Source: Pseudomonas neustonica
Lineage (GTDB): Bacteria; Pseudomonadota; Gammaproteobacteria; Pseudomonadales; Pseudomonadaceae
Reading direction: 5' to 3'
Length of the DNA stretch: 64,000 nt
Assembly: GCF_003797945.1 (NCBI RefSeq)
Contig: NZ_RKKU01000017.1
Location: forward strand, 24,057 to 88,056
The notes beneath the pieces are model-generated. The model saw nothing but the letters and a program-made list of their open reading frames with translations, did not search any database and was not told the DNA's origin. How positions within the stretch are numbered: position 1 is the stretch's first letter; each line of letters begins with the position of its first letter. Both the position numbers and the translations under genes were made by a program. Positions 54,060 through 62,883 of this stretch are shown here, in pieces.

Positions 54060-56200
54060 ATATCAAAAAGCTGGCAGTACTGCTGGCCATCGTTGCGCTG
54101 GTCGCAGCCTTCTTTGTGTTCGACCTTAACCAGTACTTCAGCCTGGACGCCATCAAGGCGCAGCAACAGGCACTGAATACCCAGGTAATGGATAACCCGC
54201 TGATCGCCGGCGGCATTTTTTTCGTTGTGTATGTGCTGGTAACCGCGCTGTCCCTGCCCGGTGCAGCATTGATGACGCTGGCCGGCGGTGCGCTATTTGG
54301 TCTTGGCTGGGGCCTGGTTATCGTGTCTTTCGCCTCCAGCCTTGGCGCTACTCTGGCCATGCTGATCAGCCGATTTCTGTTGCAGGACTGGGTGCAGCAG
54401 CGCTTTGGCCGACGCCTGAAACCGCTGAACGAAGGCATAGAACGTGAAGGCGCCTTTTATCTGTTCGCCCTGCGGCTAGTACCGGCTTTCCCCTTCTTCA
54501 TGATCAACCTGGCGATGGGGCTCACCCACATCAAGGCACGCACCTTCTGGTGGGTCAGCCAGCTCGGCATGCTGCCCGGCACCTTCGTCTATGTGAACGC
54601 CGGTCGCGAACTCAGCCAGCTGGACTCACTGGGCGGCATTCTGTCACCGGGGCTGATTGGCGCCTTTGTATTGCTCGGGCTATTTCCGCTGATCGCACGC
54701 AAAATACTCGATCAGGTCAAGGCGCGTCGGGTTTACCGCGGCTGGCAAAAACCTACCAGTTTTGATCGCAACCTGGTGGTCATCGGTGCTGGCAGCGGCG
54801 GTCTGGTCAGTGCTTACATAGCCGCAGCGGTAAAGGCCGAGGTCAGTCTGATTGAAAAGCACGCCATGGGCGGCGACTGCCTGAATACCGGCTGCGTGCC
54901 CTCCAAAGCGCTGATTCGCTCGGCGCGACTGGCAGCTGAAGTCAAACGCGCCGCCACGCTTGGCTATACCAACGCCAGCGCAACGGTCGATTTTGCCCGC
55001 GTCATGGACCGCGTACAGCGCGTCATCACCGAAATCGAACCACACGACTCGCCCGATCGCTACCGCGACCTCGGCGTCGATGTGATCCAGGGCGCGGCGC
55101 GTATTACCTCGCCGTGGACTGTCGACGTCGCGGGGCGCACCCTGACCACGCGCAATATCATCATCGCCGCCGGTGGTCGTCCGATCATGCCGCCAATCCC
55201 CGGTCTGGATACCGTGCCCGCCTATACCTCCGACACGCTATGGGGCCTGCGCGAGCAGCCCAAGCGCTTTCTGGTGCTGGGCGGCGGCCCAATTGGCTGC
55301 GAGCTGGCACAGGCGTTTCAGCGTCTGGGCTCACAGGTGATTCAGGTCGAACAGGGCGAACGCCTGCTGGCAAACGAAGACAGCGACGCCAGCGAGTTGG
55401 TCAGCCTGGCAATGCGCAGCGAGGGAGTTGATTTACGCCTGGGCCATAAAGCCGAGCGTTTCGAGCAGACCGATCAAGGCGCTGTCATGCAAGCGCGGCA
55501 GCTGGATACCGACGAACTGGTGAGCATCAGTTTTGATGCGGTGCTAGTTGCGGTGGGCAGAAGGGCTAATACCCAGGGTTATGGCGTTGAAGAGCTGGGC
55601 CTGAAACTGCGCGACAACGGCACGCTGGAAACCAATGAATATCTGGCCACCCGCTTTCCGAATATCTTCGCCGTGGGCGATGTCACCGGCCCCTACCAGT
55701 TCACCCACGCCGCCGCGCATCAGGCCTGGTTCGCCGCCGTCAACGCACTCTTTGGTAGTTTCAAACGCTTCAAGGTCGATTATCGCGTGCTACCGCACGT
55801 GACCTTTACCGAGCCCGAAGTGGCCCGCGTGGGGCTATCGGAAGCCGAAGCCGAAGAGCAGGAAATAGCGGTAGAAGTCACCCGCTACGGTATTGAGGAT
55901 CTCGATCGCGCCATCGCGGATGAGGCGGCGGAGGGCTACGTAAAAGTACTCACTACGCCGGGTAAAGACCGCATTCTCGGTGTGACCATTGTTGGCGCCC
56001 ACGCAGGCGAACTGATCGCCGAATACGTGTTGGCAATGAAGCAAAACCTGGGGCTGAACAAGGTACTCGGTACCGTGCATAGCTACCCAACCTTTGCCGA
56101 GGCAAACAAATACGCCGCAGGCGAATGGAAACGCGCACATGCGCCAGAAAAACTCCTCGGTTGGGTTCAGCGCTTTCACCGCTGGCGGCTAAAGCGCTGA
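54056..56200 (+). CDS. TVP38 membrane domain fused to mercuric reductase-like flavoprotein
   Basis: The 714-residue protein begins with a TVP38/TMEM64 (SNARE-associated, DedA-like) membrane domain of about six segments (1-225, with ALSLPGAALMTLAGG and RLVPAFPFFMINLAMG). It continues as a class I pyridine nucleotide-disulfide oxidoreductase (235-714): an FAD site VIGAGSGGLVSAY, the redox pair GGDCLNTGCVPSK with Cys275 and Cys280, NADPH site VLGGGPIGCELAQ, and HSYPTFAE near the end. Such fusions are seen in arsenosugar-type clusters. A membrane-tied reduction of an arsenical or disulfide is inferred. Confidence 0.85.
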   Translation: MNIKKLAVLLAIVALVAAFFVFDLNQYFSLDAIKAQQQALNTQVMDNPLIAGGIFFVVYVLVTALSLPGAALMTLAGGALFGLGWGLVIVSFASSLGATLAMLISRFLLQDWVQQRFGRRLKPLNEGIEREGAFYLFALRLVPAFPFFMINLAMGLTHIKARTFWWVSQLGMLPGTFVYVNAGRELSQLDSLGGILSPGLIGAFVLLGLFPLIARKILDQVKARRVYRGWQKPTSFDRNLVVIGAGSGGLVSAYIAAAVKAEVSLIEKHAMGGDCLNTGCVPSKALIRSARLAAEVKRAATLGYTNASATVDFARVMDRVQRVITEIEPHDSPDRYRDLGVDVIQGAARITSPWTVDVAGRTLTTRNIIIAAGGRPIMPPIPGLDTVPAYTSDTLWGLREQPKRFLVLGGGPIGCELAQAFQRLGSQVIQVEQGERLLANEDSDASELVSLAMRSEGVDLRLGHKAERFEQTDQGAVMQARQLDTDELVSISFDAVLVAVGRRANTQGYGVEELGLKLRDNGTLETNEYLATRFPNIFAVGDVTGPYQFTHAAAHQAWFAAVNALFGSFKRFKVDYRVLPHVTFTEPEVARVGLSEAEAEEQEIAVEVTRYGIEDLDRAIADEAAEGYVKVLTTPGKDRILGVTIVGAHAGELIAEYVLAMKQNLGLNKVLGTVHSYPTFAEANKYAAGEWKRAHAPEKLLGWVQRFHRWRLKR

Positions 56201-56883
56201 TGCCAAACCGGGCTGTGCCCGCGCTCAGCATCATCATGCCTGCGCGCAACGAGGCCGCGCATATCGTCAGCAGCCTGCAGCCATTGCAGGCACTGCGCGG
56301 CGAGCTGGAAGTGATTCTGGTTGATGGCGGCAGCACCGACAACACAGTCGCCCTGGCCAAAGGCTTCTGCGACCAGCTGCTGCAAAGCCAACCTGGACGA
56401 GCACGACAGATGAACGCCGGGGCGGCAGTCGCACGCGGAAGCACGCTACTGTTTCTGCATGCCGACACGCGCCTACCCGACGGTTTTACCCGGTTGATTG
56501 CGCAAGCCGTAAACAAAAGCCAGCGCTGGGGTCGGTTTGACGTCCAGCTCGCTCCCGCTAGCGCGCTACTCAATACCGTCGCTGGCATGATGAACTGGCG
56601 CTCACGAATCACCGGCGTCTGTACCGGTGATCAAGGTATTTTTGTTGAGCATCAGCTATTTACGGAACTTGGCGGCTATGCGGATATCCCACTTATGGAG
56701 GACATTGAATTGAGCAAACGGTTACGCCGCCATGGCAAACCAGTTTGCCTTCGCCCTCCTCTGGTGACATCCAGCCGTCGCTGGCAGCAGCACGGCACTC
56801 TGCGCACCATAGCCTTGATGTGGTGGCTGCGCGCACTTTACTGGCTTGGCGTACCGCCGCAACGCCTGGCTCAGTGGTACTAG
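56200..56883 (+). CDS. TIGR04283-type (arsenosugar-cluster) glycosyltransferase
   Basis: The 227-residue family 2 glycosyltransferase has the N-terminal pattern SIIMPARNEAAHI, the DGGSTDNT nucleotide-sugar motif, LFLHADTRLP, and GDQGIFV. The start ATG overlaps the stop of the preceding gene (TGATG). The family is named for its presence next to arsS. It should transfer a sugar in the cytosol, possibly during arsenosugar formation; the acceptor is not known. Confidence 0.88.
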   Translation: MPNRAVPALSIIMPARNEAAHIVSSLQPLQALRGELEVILVDGGSTDNTVALAKGFCDQLLQSQPGRARQMNAGAAVARGSTLLFLHADTRLPDGFTRLIAQAVNKSQRWGRFDVQLAPASALLNTVAGMMNWRSRITGVCTGDQGIFVEHQLFTELGGYADIPLMEDIELSKRLRRHGKPVCLRPPLVTSSRRWQQHGTLRTIALMWWLRALYWLGVPPQRLAQWY

Positions 56884-56922
56884 CGGTTTATATTAAATGC
56901 CTGACGGAGGCTGCTCCCGACC

Positions 56923-57543
56923 ATGCCGAACCGCCCTCGCCCGTTACTGATCTTCGCCAAAGCCCCGGTACCTGGCCGCGTTAAGACCCGCCTGATCCCC
57001 GCTCTGGGTGCTAAGGGAGCCTGTGAACTCTACATCCAGCTCCTGCGGCACAGTCTGCAACAAACCATTGACTGGCCAGCCCAGCGCTACCTCTATGCTC
57101 CGCAGATAGACCACCCCCTACTCCAACAGTTAGCCAAGGATCATAACCTCACCCTGCGCCAGCAGGTGGGTGCCGATCTGGGTGAGCGCATGGCCAACGC
57201 ATTGGCTGAACACCCTGACGGGGCTTTATTGATCGGCACAGACTGCCCGGATATGTCCACCGCCGTCGTGCAGCAAGCCAATATCGCACTGGCCACTCAC
57301 GATGCGGCCGTGGTCCCCAGCGAAGATGGCGGCTACGTGTTGATCGCCCAGCGGCAACCCGATGCAGTGCCTTTCACCAACATGCAGTGGAGCCACGACC
57401 GGGTTATGCATGACACGCGCAAGCGACTGCAGGCCGCCGAGCAAAGCCTCTGGATAGGGCCAACGTTGTGGGATCTGGATGACCCCCATGATCTGCAACG
57501 ACTACCAGTCAACTTGCGCCCACAGATGTCGGGCACAGCCTGA
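56923..57543 (+). CDS. TIGR04282-type (DUF2064) glycosyltransferase
   Basis: The 206-residue protein matches the DUF2064/TIGR04282 glycosyltransferase family: a nucleotide-binding-like start PVPGRVKTRLIP, GTDCPDM in the middle, and SEDGGYVLI. These proteins usually accompany TIGR04283 proteins, as here. It is the last gene of the arsS operon, 40 bases after the previous one. A GGAGG-type site precedes the ATG. The donor and acceptor are unknown. Confidence 0.88.
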   Translation: MPNRPRPLLIFAKAPVPGRVKTRLIPALGAKGACELYIQLLRHSLQQTIDWPAQRYLYAPQIDHPLLQQLAKDHNLTLRQQVGADLGERMANALAEHPDGALLIGTDCPDMSTAVVQQANIALATHDAAVVPSEDGGYVLIAQRQPDAVPFTNMQWSHDRVMHDTRKRLQAAEQSLWIGPTLWDLDDPHDLQRLPVNLRPQMSGTA

Positions 57544-57553
57544 AGCCCTGCAG

Positions 57554-57597
57554 AGAGGGGCGCGTCTCACCCACGCTAATAATACATCCGCCCCTCT
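57554..57597 (+). repeat. Inverted repeat after the arsS operon
   Basis: AGAGGGGCG (57554-57562) pairs with CGCCCCTCT (57589-57597) around a 26-base loop, 11 bases after the last gene of the operon. There is no T run, so termination is uncertain. Confidence 0.4.
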
Positions 57598-57731
57598 ATC
57601 ACCAAAATCTATAAAACCTTATTCCAGCCGCAGGATATTCTTCATCTCGCAGCGGGCTGACTATATGGTCACATGCATTGCCTGACGCCGTGAAATACCT
57701 TCACGCCAAACAATAATGCAAAGGACCCACC

Positions 57732-58928
57732 ATGTTCGAACTCAGCCCCCGCGTGCAAGACCTTAAGCAACAGCTCGAAGCTTTTATGGACGAGTTTATC
57801 TACCCCAATGAGGCGCTGTTCTACGAACAGGTCAAAGAGAACAAATGGGGCCACCCGGCGATTCTTGAAGAACTGAAGAAAAAAGCTCAGGGCAAGGGAC
57901 TGTGGAACCTGTTTCTGCCCCACTCCGAACGTGGCGCTGGCCTGAACAACGAAGAATACGCCCACCTTTGTGAAATCATGGGCCGCGTCTCCTTCGCCGG
58001 TGAAGTCTTCAACTGCAGCGCACCGGACACCGGCAACATGGAAACCATCGAGCGCTACGGCAACGAGGCGCAAAAAGAGCAGTGGCTCAAGCCTTTGCTG
58101 GCCGGTGAAATCCGCTCCTGCTTCTCGATGACCGAGCCCGACGTCGCCTCCTCCGACGCCACCAACATCCAGTGCGAAATTCGCCGCGATGGCGATGAGT
58201 ACGTGATCAACGGCACCAAGTGGTGGTCTTCCGGAGCGCTGAACGAGCATTGCAAGATCGCCATCGTGATGGGCAAAACCGACCCGGATGCACCCAAGCA
58301 CGTACAACAGAGCATGATTCTGGTGCCACTGGACACCCCCGGCGTGACCATCGTGCGTGACCTGCACGTGTTCGGCTACGACCACGCACCACACGGCCAC
58401 GCCGAGATCACCTACGAGAACGTCCGCGTGCCGGTGTCCAACATCCTGCTGGGCGAAGGCCGTGGTTTTGAAATCGCTCAAGGTCGCCTCGGGCCAGGCC
58501 GTATTCACCACTGCATGCGCAGCATCGGCATCGCCGAGCGCGCCTTGGCCGCCATGTGCCAACGCGCCGCCGAGCGTGTTGCCTTCGGCAAGCCGCTGTA
58601 CAAACACGGCAGCACCGCCGAAGCCATCGCCAAGTCACGCTGCGAGATCGATCAGGCCCGCCTGCTGACCCTGCACGCCGCCCGCAGTATGGACCTGCAC
58701 GGTAACAAGGTGGCTCGTCAGCAGATCGCCATGATCAAAGCCGTCGCCCCCACCATGGCCTGCAACGTGATCGACCGCGCCATTCAGGTATTCGGCGCCA
58801 AAGGCGTATGTCAGGACACCTTCCTGGCCTCCGCCTACGCCAAAGCCCGTACCCTGCGCCTGGCCGACGGCCCGGACGAAGTCCACCTGGGCACCATCGC
58901 CAAGCTGGAAATGGGGCAATATCTTTAA
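57732..58928 (+). CDS. Acyl-CoA dehydrogenase, ACAD10/ACAD11-like
   Basis: The 398-residue flavoprotein has the family signatures [17 protein letters not shown] and [24 protein letters not shown], and [12 protein letters not shown], with [20 protein letters not shown] at the end, a pattern of ACAD10/11-type enzymes. It may act on a phosphorylated hydroxyacyl-CoA if it works with the APH-type kinase at 60019. AAGGACC lies before the ATG. It starts a run of genes on one strand up to 62867. Substrate chain length is not evident. Confidence 0.88.
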   Translation: MFELSPRVQDLKQQLEAFMDEFIYPNEALFYEQVKENKWGHPAILEELKKKAQGKGLWNLFLPHSERGAGLNNEEYAHLCEIMGRVSFAGEVFNCSAPDTGNMETIERYGNEAQKEQWLKPLLAGEIRSCFSMTEPDVASSDATNIQCEIRRDGDEYVINGTKWWSSGALNEHCKIAIVMGKTDPDAPKHVQQSMILVPLDTPGVTIVRDLHVFGYDHAPHGHAEITYENVRVPVSNILLGEGRGFEIAQGRLGPGRIHHCMRSIGIAERALAAMCQRAAERVAFGKPLYKHGSTAEAIAKSRCEIDQARLLTLHAARSMDLHGNKVARQQIAMIKAVAPTMACNVIDRAIQVFGAKGVCQDTFLASAYAKARTLRLADGPDEVHLGTIAKLEMGQYL

Positions 58929-58930
58929 AA

Positions 58931-59103
58931 CAAGCTGGAAGCTTGAAGCGGAAAGCTGGAAGCAGCCAGCGGTAGAGGCTGAGCTGGAAGCTTTGATCTG
59001 ATTTGCTTTTTTGTGGGGGGCCACGGATGAGTGAGCCCTCCCACAAAAAAGCAAGCAGCCTGCCCTGGTTTTAGCTTCAAGCTTCAAGCTTCAAGCTTCA
59101 AGC
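58931..59103. repeat. Intergenic repeat: 7-bp tandem repeat and long hairpin
   Basis: The gap holds an AAGCTGGAAGC-rich stretch (58931-58963), a hairpin with a 13-bp stem (GCTTTTTTGTGGG at 59005-59017 with 59040-59052), and 4.4 copies of AGCTTCA (59073-59103). The left and right repeats are partly inverted with respect to each other (GCTTGAAGC against GCTTCAAGC). It resembles short intergenic repeats of pseudomonads. Confidence 0.75.
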
Positions 59104-59166
59104 CCCATCCAGCTCTAACCACTACCCGAACAAACAACCACAAGATAAAAAAACAGCGAGGCCCAA

Positions 59167-59928
59167 ATGTCTCTTTTCGATTTAACCGGCAAAGTCGCCA
59201 TCATTACCGGCTCAACCAAGGGCATTGGTAAGGCGATTGCCGAGGAGTACGCCAAGGCCGGTGCCAAGGTAGTTATTTCCAGCCGCAAGGCAGACGTCTG
59301 CGAACAAGTAGCAAGCGAACTGCGCGAGCAGGGTTTTGAGGCTCTGCCGGTGGCCTGCCATGTAGGCGACAAGGCACAGTTGCAGAATCTGGTCGACCAG
59401 ACGCTAGCGGCTTGGGGCAAGATCGATATCCTGGTGTGCAACGCTGCCACCAACCCGGTTTATGGCCCCACGCACAAGGTCAGCGATGAGGCCTTTGACA
59501 AGATCATGGGCACCAACGTCAAAGGCACCTTCTGGCTGTGCAACATGACGATCCCGCACATGGTCAAGCAAGGTGGCGGCTCTATCGTGCTGTTGTCGAG
59601 CATTGCTGGCTTGCGTGCCAGTGCCAACATCGGCGTATATGGCATGTCCAAAGCGGCCGAAGCGGGTCTGGCACGGAACCTCTCGCTGGAATGGGGCCCG
59701 CAGAATATCCGCGTCAACTCTATCGCCCCTGGCCTGATCCGTACCGACTTCGCCCAAGCCCTGATCGAAGACCCGGATCGCCTCAAGCGAGTCGAAGAAC
59801 AACTGCCGCTGCGCCGCGTTGGTGAGCCGGTGGATATCGCCGGGGTAGCGCTGTTTCTGGGCTCCAGGGCTGGCGCTTACGTTACCGGGCAGACCATCGT
59901 TGCCGATGGCGGCGATACCATTACCTGA
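59167..59928 (+). CDS. SDR family oxidoreductase
   Basis: The 253-residue enzyme has the NAD(P) motif TGSTKGIGKAIA near residue 14, NAAT near 91, the catalytic Ser and YGMSK near 156-160, and the late SIAPGLIRTDF segment. The charged residues after the second strand suggest NADP or NAD but do not decide. It is close to the acyl-CoA dehydrogenase and kinase genes and may oxidise a hydroxyacyl-CoA made by them. Confidence 0.9.
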   Translation: MSLFDLTGKVAIITGSTKGIGKAIAEEYAKAGAKVVISSRKADVCEQVASELREQGFEALPVACHVGDKAQLQNLVDQTLAAWGKIDILVCNAATNPVYGPTHKVSDEAFDKIMGTNVKGTFWLCNMTIPHMVKQGGGSIVLLSSIAGLRASANIGVYGMSKAAEAGLARNLSLEWGPQNIRVNSIAPGLIRTDFAQALIEDPDRLKRVEEQLPLRRVGEPVDIAGVALFLGSRAGAYVTGQTIVADGGDTIT

Positions 59929-59954
59929 TAACGCCTGATTCATAAGGCTTTTCT

Positions 59955-59980
59955 ACACGCCAGGCAGCCGCCTGGCGTGT
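59955..59980 (+). terminator. Terminator between the SDR and kinase genes
   Basis: ACACGCCAGGC (59955-59965) pairs with GCCTGGCGTGT (59970-59980) around AGCC, followed by TACTTTCT. The T run is interrupted, so it may only partly terminate. Confidence 0.65.
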
Positions 59981-60018
59981 TACTTTCTGTACAGACCCAT
60001 TCACTACAGGATCATAAG

Positions 60019-61068
60019 ATGAGCGGAGCCACCCTGATTGACGTATTACCTGCACACCAGTTTGACCAGGCCAAACTGGCCAAGTACCTGCAGGATTACC
60101 TCCCCGGAGCCAACCAGGGCATGAAAGTCCAGCAGTTCCAGGGCGGCCAGTCCAACCCGACTTTCCTATTGGAAATCGGTGAAAAACGGTACGTTTTGCG
60201 CAAGAAGCCACCGGGCAAACTACTGCCTTCGGCACACATGATCGAGCGTGAGTACCAGGTGATCAACGCACTCGGTAGCACTGATGTGCCGGTACCCGGC
60301 GTCCATCTGCTGTGTGAAGACCCCGAGATCATCGGTACCGCCTTCTATGTGATGGACTACGTTGACGGTCGCGTCTACTCGCAGCCACAGCTGGCCGAAG
60401 TCGCGCAGGAAGAACGCATGCCGATCTATCAGTCGATGATCCAGACCATGGGCCAGTTGCACAATGCCGACTGGAAAGCTATTGGTCTGGAAAGCTACGG
60501 CAAGCCAGACAACTACATCGCCCGTCAGCTCAAGCGCTGGGGCGGCCAGTTTGAAGCCAGCCGCACCGACGACATGCCTTCCATGGACGCCCTGATGAAG
60601 TGGCTGCCGGATAACATCCCGGCGGACGACAGCACCACCATCGCCCACGGCGACTTCCGTATCGGCAACCTGATGCTGCATCCAACCGAATCCAAAGTCG
60701 TGTCCATCCTCGACTGGGAGCTGGCTACCCTTGGCCACCCGCTGTCGGATCTGGCCTACTGCTGCCTGCCCTACCACATGCCAGTGAACGTCGATGGCGC
60801 CAAAGGCCTGGTCGGTGCCGATCTGAAAGCCCTTGGCCTGCCAGAAGAGCAGCAAGTGCTGGACTGGTACTGCCAACACACCGGCCGCAGCGGTGTGCCA
60901 GACTGGAACTTTTATGTAGCCTTCTCGCTGTTCCGCTTGGCCGCCATCGTGCAAGGTGTTTACCACCGCGCGCTGCAAGGCAACGCCAGCAACGCAGATG
61001 CACTGGAAGTCGGCAAACGCGCCAGCCTGTTGGCTGATCGCGGCTGGGAAATAGCCCAGAGCAAGTAA
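60019..61068 (+). CDS. APH-type phosphotransferase (ACAD10/11 kinase-like)
   Basis: The 349-residue protein has the aminoglycoside phosphotransferase fold: a glycine-rich area FQGGQSNPTF, Lys in KRYVLRKKPPG, the catalytic HGDFRIGN (like HxDxxxxN) and the metal-binding DWELATLGHPLSDL. It matches the kinase half of human ACAD10/ACAD11 and LvaA of Pseudomonas putida, not antibiotic-resistance enzymes. LvaA-type kinases phosphorylate the hydroxyl of a 4-hydroxyacyl-CoA. I start at 60019, not at the in-frame ATG 42 bases before it. Confidence 0.85.
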   Translation: MSGATLIDVLPAHQFDQAKLAKYLQDYLPGANQGMKVQQFQGGQSNPTFLLEIGEKRYVLRKKPPGKLLPSAHMIEREYQVINALGSTDVPVPGVHLLCEDPEIIGTAFYVMDYVDGRVYSQPQLAEVAQEERMPIYQSMIQTMGQLHNADWKAIGLESYGKPDNYIARQLKRWGGQFEASRTDDMPSMDALMKWLPDNIPADDSTTIAHGDFRIGNLMLHPTESKVVSILDWELATLGHPLSDLAYCCLPYHMPVNVDGAKGLVGADLKALGLPEEQQVLDWYCQHTGRSGVPDWNFYVAFSLFRLAAIVQGVYHRALQGNASNADALEVGKRASLLADRGWEIAQSK

Positions 61069-61083
61069 CTCGGCAACACCCTC

Positions 61084-61109
61084 GCGGGGCACCTCATCAG
61101 GTGCCCCGC
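61084..61109 (+). terminator. Terminator between kinase and surE genes
   Basis: GCGGGGCACCT (61084-61094) pairs perfectly with AGGTGCCCCGC (61099-61109) around CATC. A weak T-rich tail (ATTGCTTG) follows, so it may be partial. Confidence 0.65.
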
Positions 61110-61177
61110 ATTGCTTGTACCTAAAAATCGTTCGCCTACCGATATCCCCGAATAGCCAAAATCGCAAAGGAATCTCT

Positions 61178-62017
61178 ATGTCCAAGCCAATCAAGCGCGT
61201 ATTGCTGACCAACGATGATGGCTGGCGCGGCCCCGGCCTGAAAGTGCTGGAAGAGATCGCTGCGCAGATCGCCGAAGAAGTCTGGATCGTCTCTCCAGAC
61301 CTGGACCAAAGCGGTGTTTCCATGTCCATCTCGGTACATCACCCGCTGCGCGTACATCACTTTGAAGACCGCCGCTTCAGCGTCAGCGGCACACCCAGTG
61401 ACTGCGTGTTGCTTGGCGTGGCTGAACTCATGCCCGAGAAACCTGACCTGGTGCTCTCTGGCGTCAACCACGGCGCCAATATCAGCGACTCGGTCGCCTA
61501 CTCCGGCACCATCGGCGGCGCCCTCACCGGCACCCTGCTGGGTATTCCCGCCATTGCTCTGAGTCAGGCCTATCACGCTGGTGTGCCCACCGAATGGGAT
61601 ACCGCCCGCGAGTATGGCGGCAAGCTGGTGCGTGAGCTGCTGGCCGAAGGCTGGCCGGAAGACTGCGCCATGAACATCAACTTCCCGGCGCTACCGCCCA
61701 AGCAGGTACGTGGCGTTGCCATTTGCCGCCCACAGCGCGGCAGCATTGGCGGCGTAAACATCGAGCGCCGTGAAGACACCCGTGGCGTGCCCTACTACTG
61801 GCTCGGCTTCCAGCGTCAGACCGAAAAGGTCACCGGCCTGCAGTCCGACGTGGGTGCACTGCGTGAAGGCATGATCAGCCTCTCACCCGTGCGCATCGAG
61901 CGTGATATCGCCAGCAGCTGGCAGGTAGATACCGCTGCCATGGCCAGCACCCTCGGCATAGATGCAGCGCAGGCTGCCAGCAAGCCGCCCAGCGAAGACG
62001 TCAGCATCGATCATTAA
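61178..62017 (+). CDS. surE: SurE-family 5'/3'-nucleotidase
   Basis: The 279-residue phosphatase has the SurE signatures VLLTNDDGWRGPG, with Asp11-Asp12-type metal ligands at the N terminus, and LSGVNHGANISDSVAYSGTIGGA. The usual substrate is a nucleoside monophosphate. Its place between a kinase gene and an SDR gene is not the canonical pcm-nlpD-rpoS context, so it may be a second SurE used on another phosphate ester. AAAGGAAT precedes the ATG, which I place at 61178. The last 25 residues are a polar tail. Confidence 0.9.
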   Translation: MSKPIKRVLLTNDDGWRGPGLKVLEEIAAQIAEEVWIVSPDLDQSGVSMSISVHHPLRVHHFEDRRFSVSGTPSDCVLLGVAELMPEKPDLVLSGVNHGANISDSVAYSGTIGGALTGTLLGIPAIALSQAYHAGVPTEWDTAREYGGKLVRELLAEGWPEDCAMNINFPALPPKQVRGVAICRPQRGSIGGVNIERREDTRGVPYYWLGFQRQTEKVTGLQSDVGALREGMISLSPVRIERDIASSWQVDTAAMASTLGIDAAQAASKPPSEDVSIDH

Positions 62018-62078
62018 TAACAAGGAGTGCGGCGCCGCCGCACTCGCTTACAACGCAGCACAGCAGAGGACAGGAACC

Positions 62079-62867
62079 ATGCAACGTTTTGATAACAAGA
62101 TTGCCCTGATCACCGGTGCCGGCAGCGGTATTGGCCGCGCCACCGCCAAACGTCTGGCCAGCGAAGGCGCCAAACTCATGTTGGTCGACCGTAACGCCGA
62201 AGGTCTGGAACAGACCCTCAGTGAACTGCCCGCTGGCACCGAGGTACAGCACCGCACCCTGGATGTGTCTGACGAAGCCGCCGTCGAACAGTGCGTAGCC
62301 GAAACCATCAGCCACTACGGCAGCCTGGATGTGCTGTGCAATAACGCCGGTATCGCTGGCGGTGACTACAGCGGCGCGCCCGAACAAAGCCTGGAGACCT
62401 GGCAGAAGATCATTTCCGTCAACCTCTACGGCGTCATGCTGTTTACCAAGTATGCCTCGCAGCAGATGCTGAAACAGGGCAAGGGCGCCATCGTCAACAC
62501 CGCCTCCGTGGCGGGCATTCGCTCCGGCGCTGGCGGCAACGCCTACAGCGCCTCCAAGGCCGGTGTGATCAACTTCACCATGACCTCGGCCTGCGACCTG
62601 GGCGGCTCCGGCATTCGCGTTAACGCGGTCTGCCCCGGCCTGATCGAAACCGGCATGACCGCGCCCGTGTTTGAGTATGCCCGCAGCAACAAAAAGGAAG
62701 ACAAGCTGGGCTCGCGCTGCGAGCTGCGCCGCTATGGCCGTCCGGAAGAAATCGCCAGCGCCATTGCCTTTCTGGCCAGCGACGATGCCAGCTACGTTAC
62801 CGGTCAGGCCCTGCCAGTCGATGGCGGCAATACCGCGTCGCTGAATCTGCCAGGCATGAAGTTCTAA
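62079..62867 (+). CDS. SDR family oxidoreductase
   Basis: The 262-residue enzyme has TGAGSGIGRATA near residue 12, DVLCNNAG near 84, a Ser/Tyr/Lys active site in YSASK near 158, and CPGLIETGM. It starts at 62079 (CAGGAACC before the ATG) and the upstream in-frame stretch overlaps surE and is not used. It is distinct in sequence from the SDR at 59167 and may take a different step of the same pathway. Confidence 0.9.
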   Translation: MQRFDNKIALITGAGSGIGRATAKRLASEGAKLMLVDRNAEGLEQTLSELPAGTEVQHRTLDVSDEAAVEQCVAETISHYGSLDVLCNNAGIAGGDYSGAPEQSLETWQKIISVNLYGVMLFTKYASQQMLKQGKGAIVNTASVAGIRSGAGGNAYSASKAGVINFTMTSACDLGGSGIRVNAVCPGLIETGMTAPVFEYARSNKKEDKLGSRCELRRYGRPEEIASAIAFLASDDASYVTGQALPVDGGNTASLNLPGMKF

Positions 62868-62883
62868 CCACAAAGCTACCTGC

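Noticed and set aside
57669..58607. A 312-codon minus-strand ORF over the acyl-CoA dehydrogenase gene
   Set aside because: It lacks domain content and lies against a gene with clear acyl-CoA dehydrogenase motifs; Val/Ala/Gly-rich sequence is typical of antisense frames.
59073..59103. Possible CRISPR array from the AGCTTCA repeats
   Set aside because: The unit is only 7 bases, directly joined with no spacers, and there are no cas genes in the window.
60019..61068. Aminoglycoside-resistance phosphotransferase
   Set aside because: The sequence pattern fits ACAD10/11- and LvaA-type kinases, and the neighbours are acyl-CoA and SDR genes.
60220..61329. Minus-strand ORFs of 369 codons here and 340 codons at 62001-63023
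   Set aside because: They are antisense frames of the kinase, surE and SDR genes, with no ribosome site or family match.
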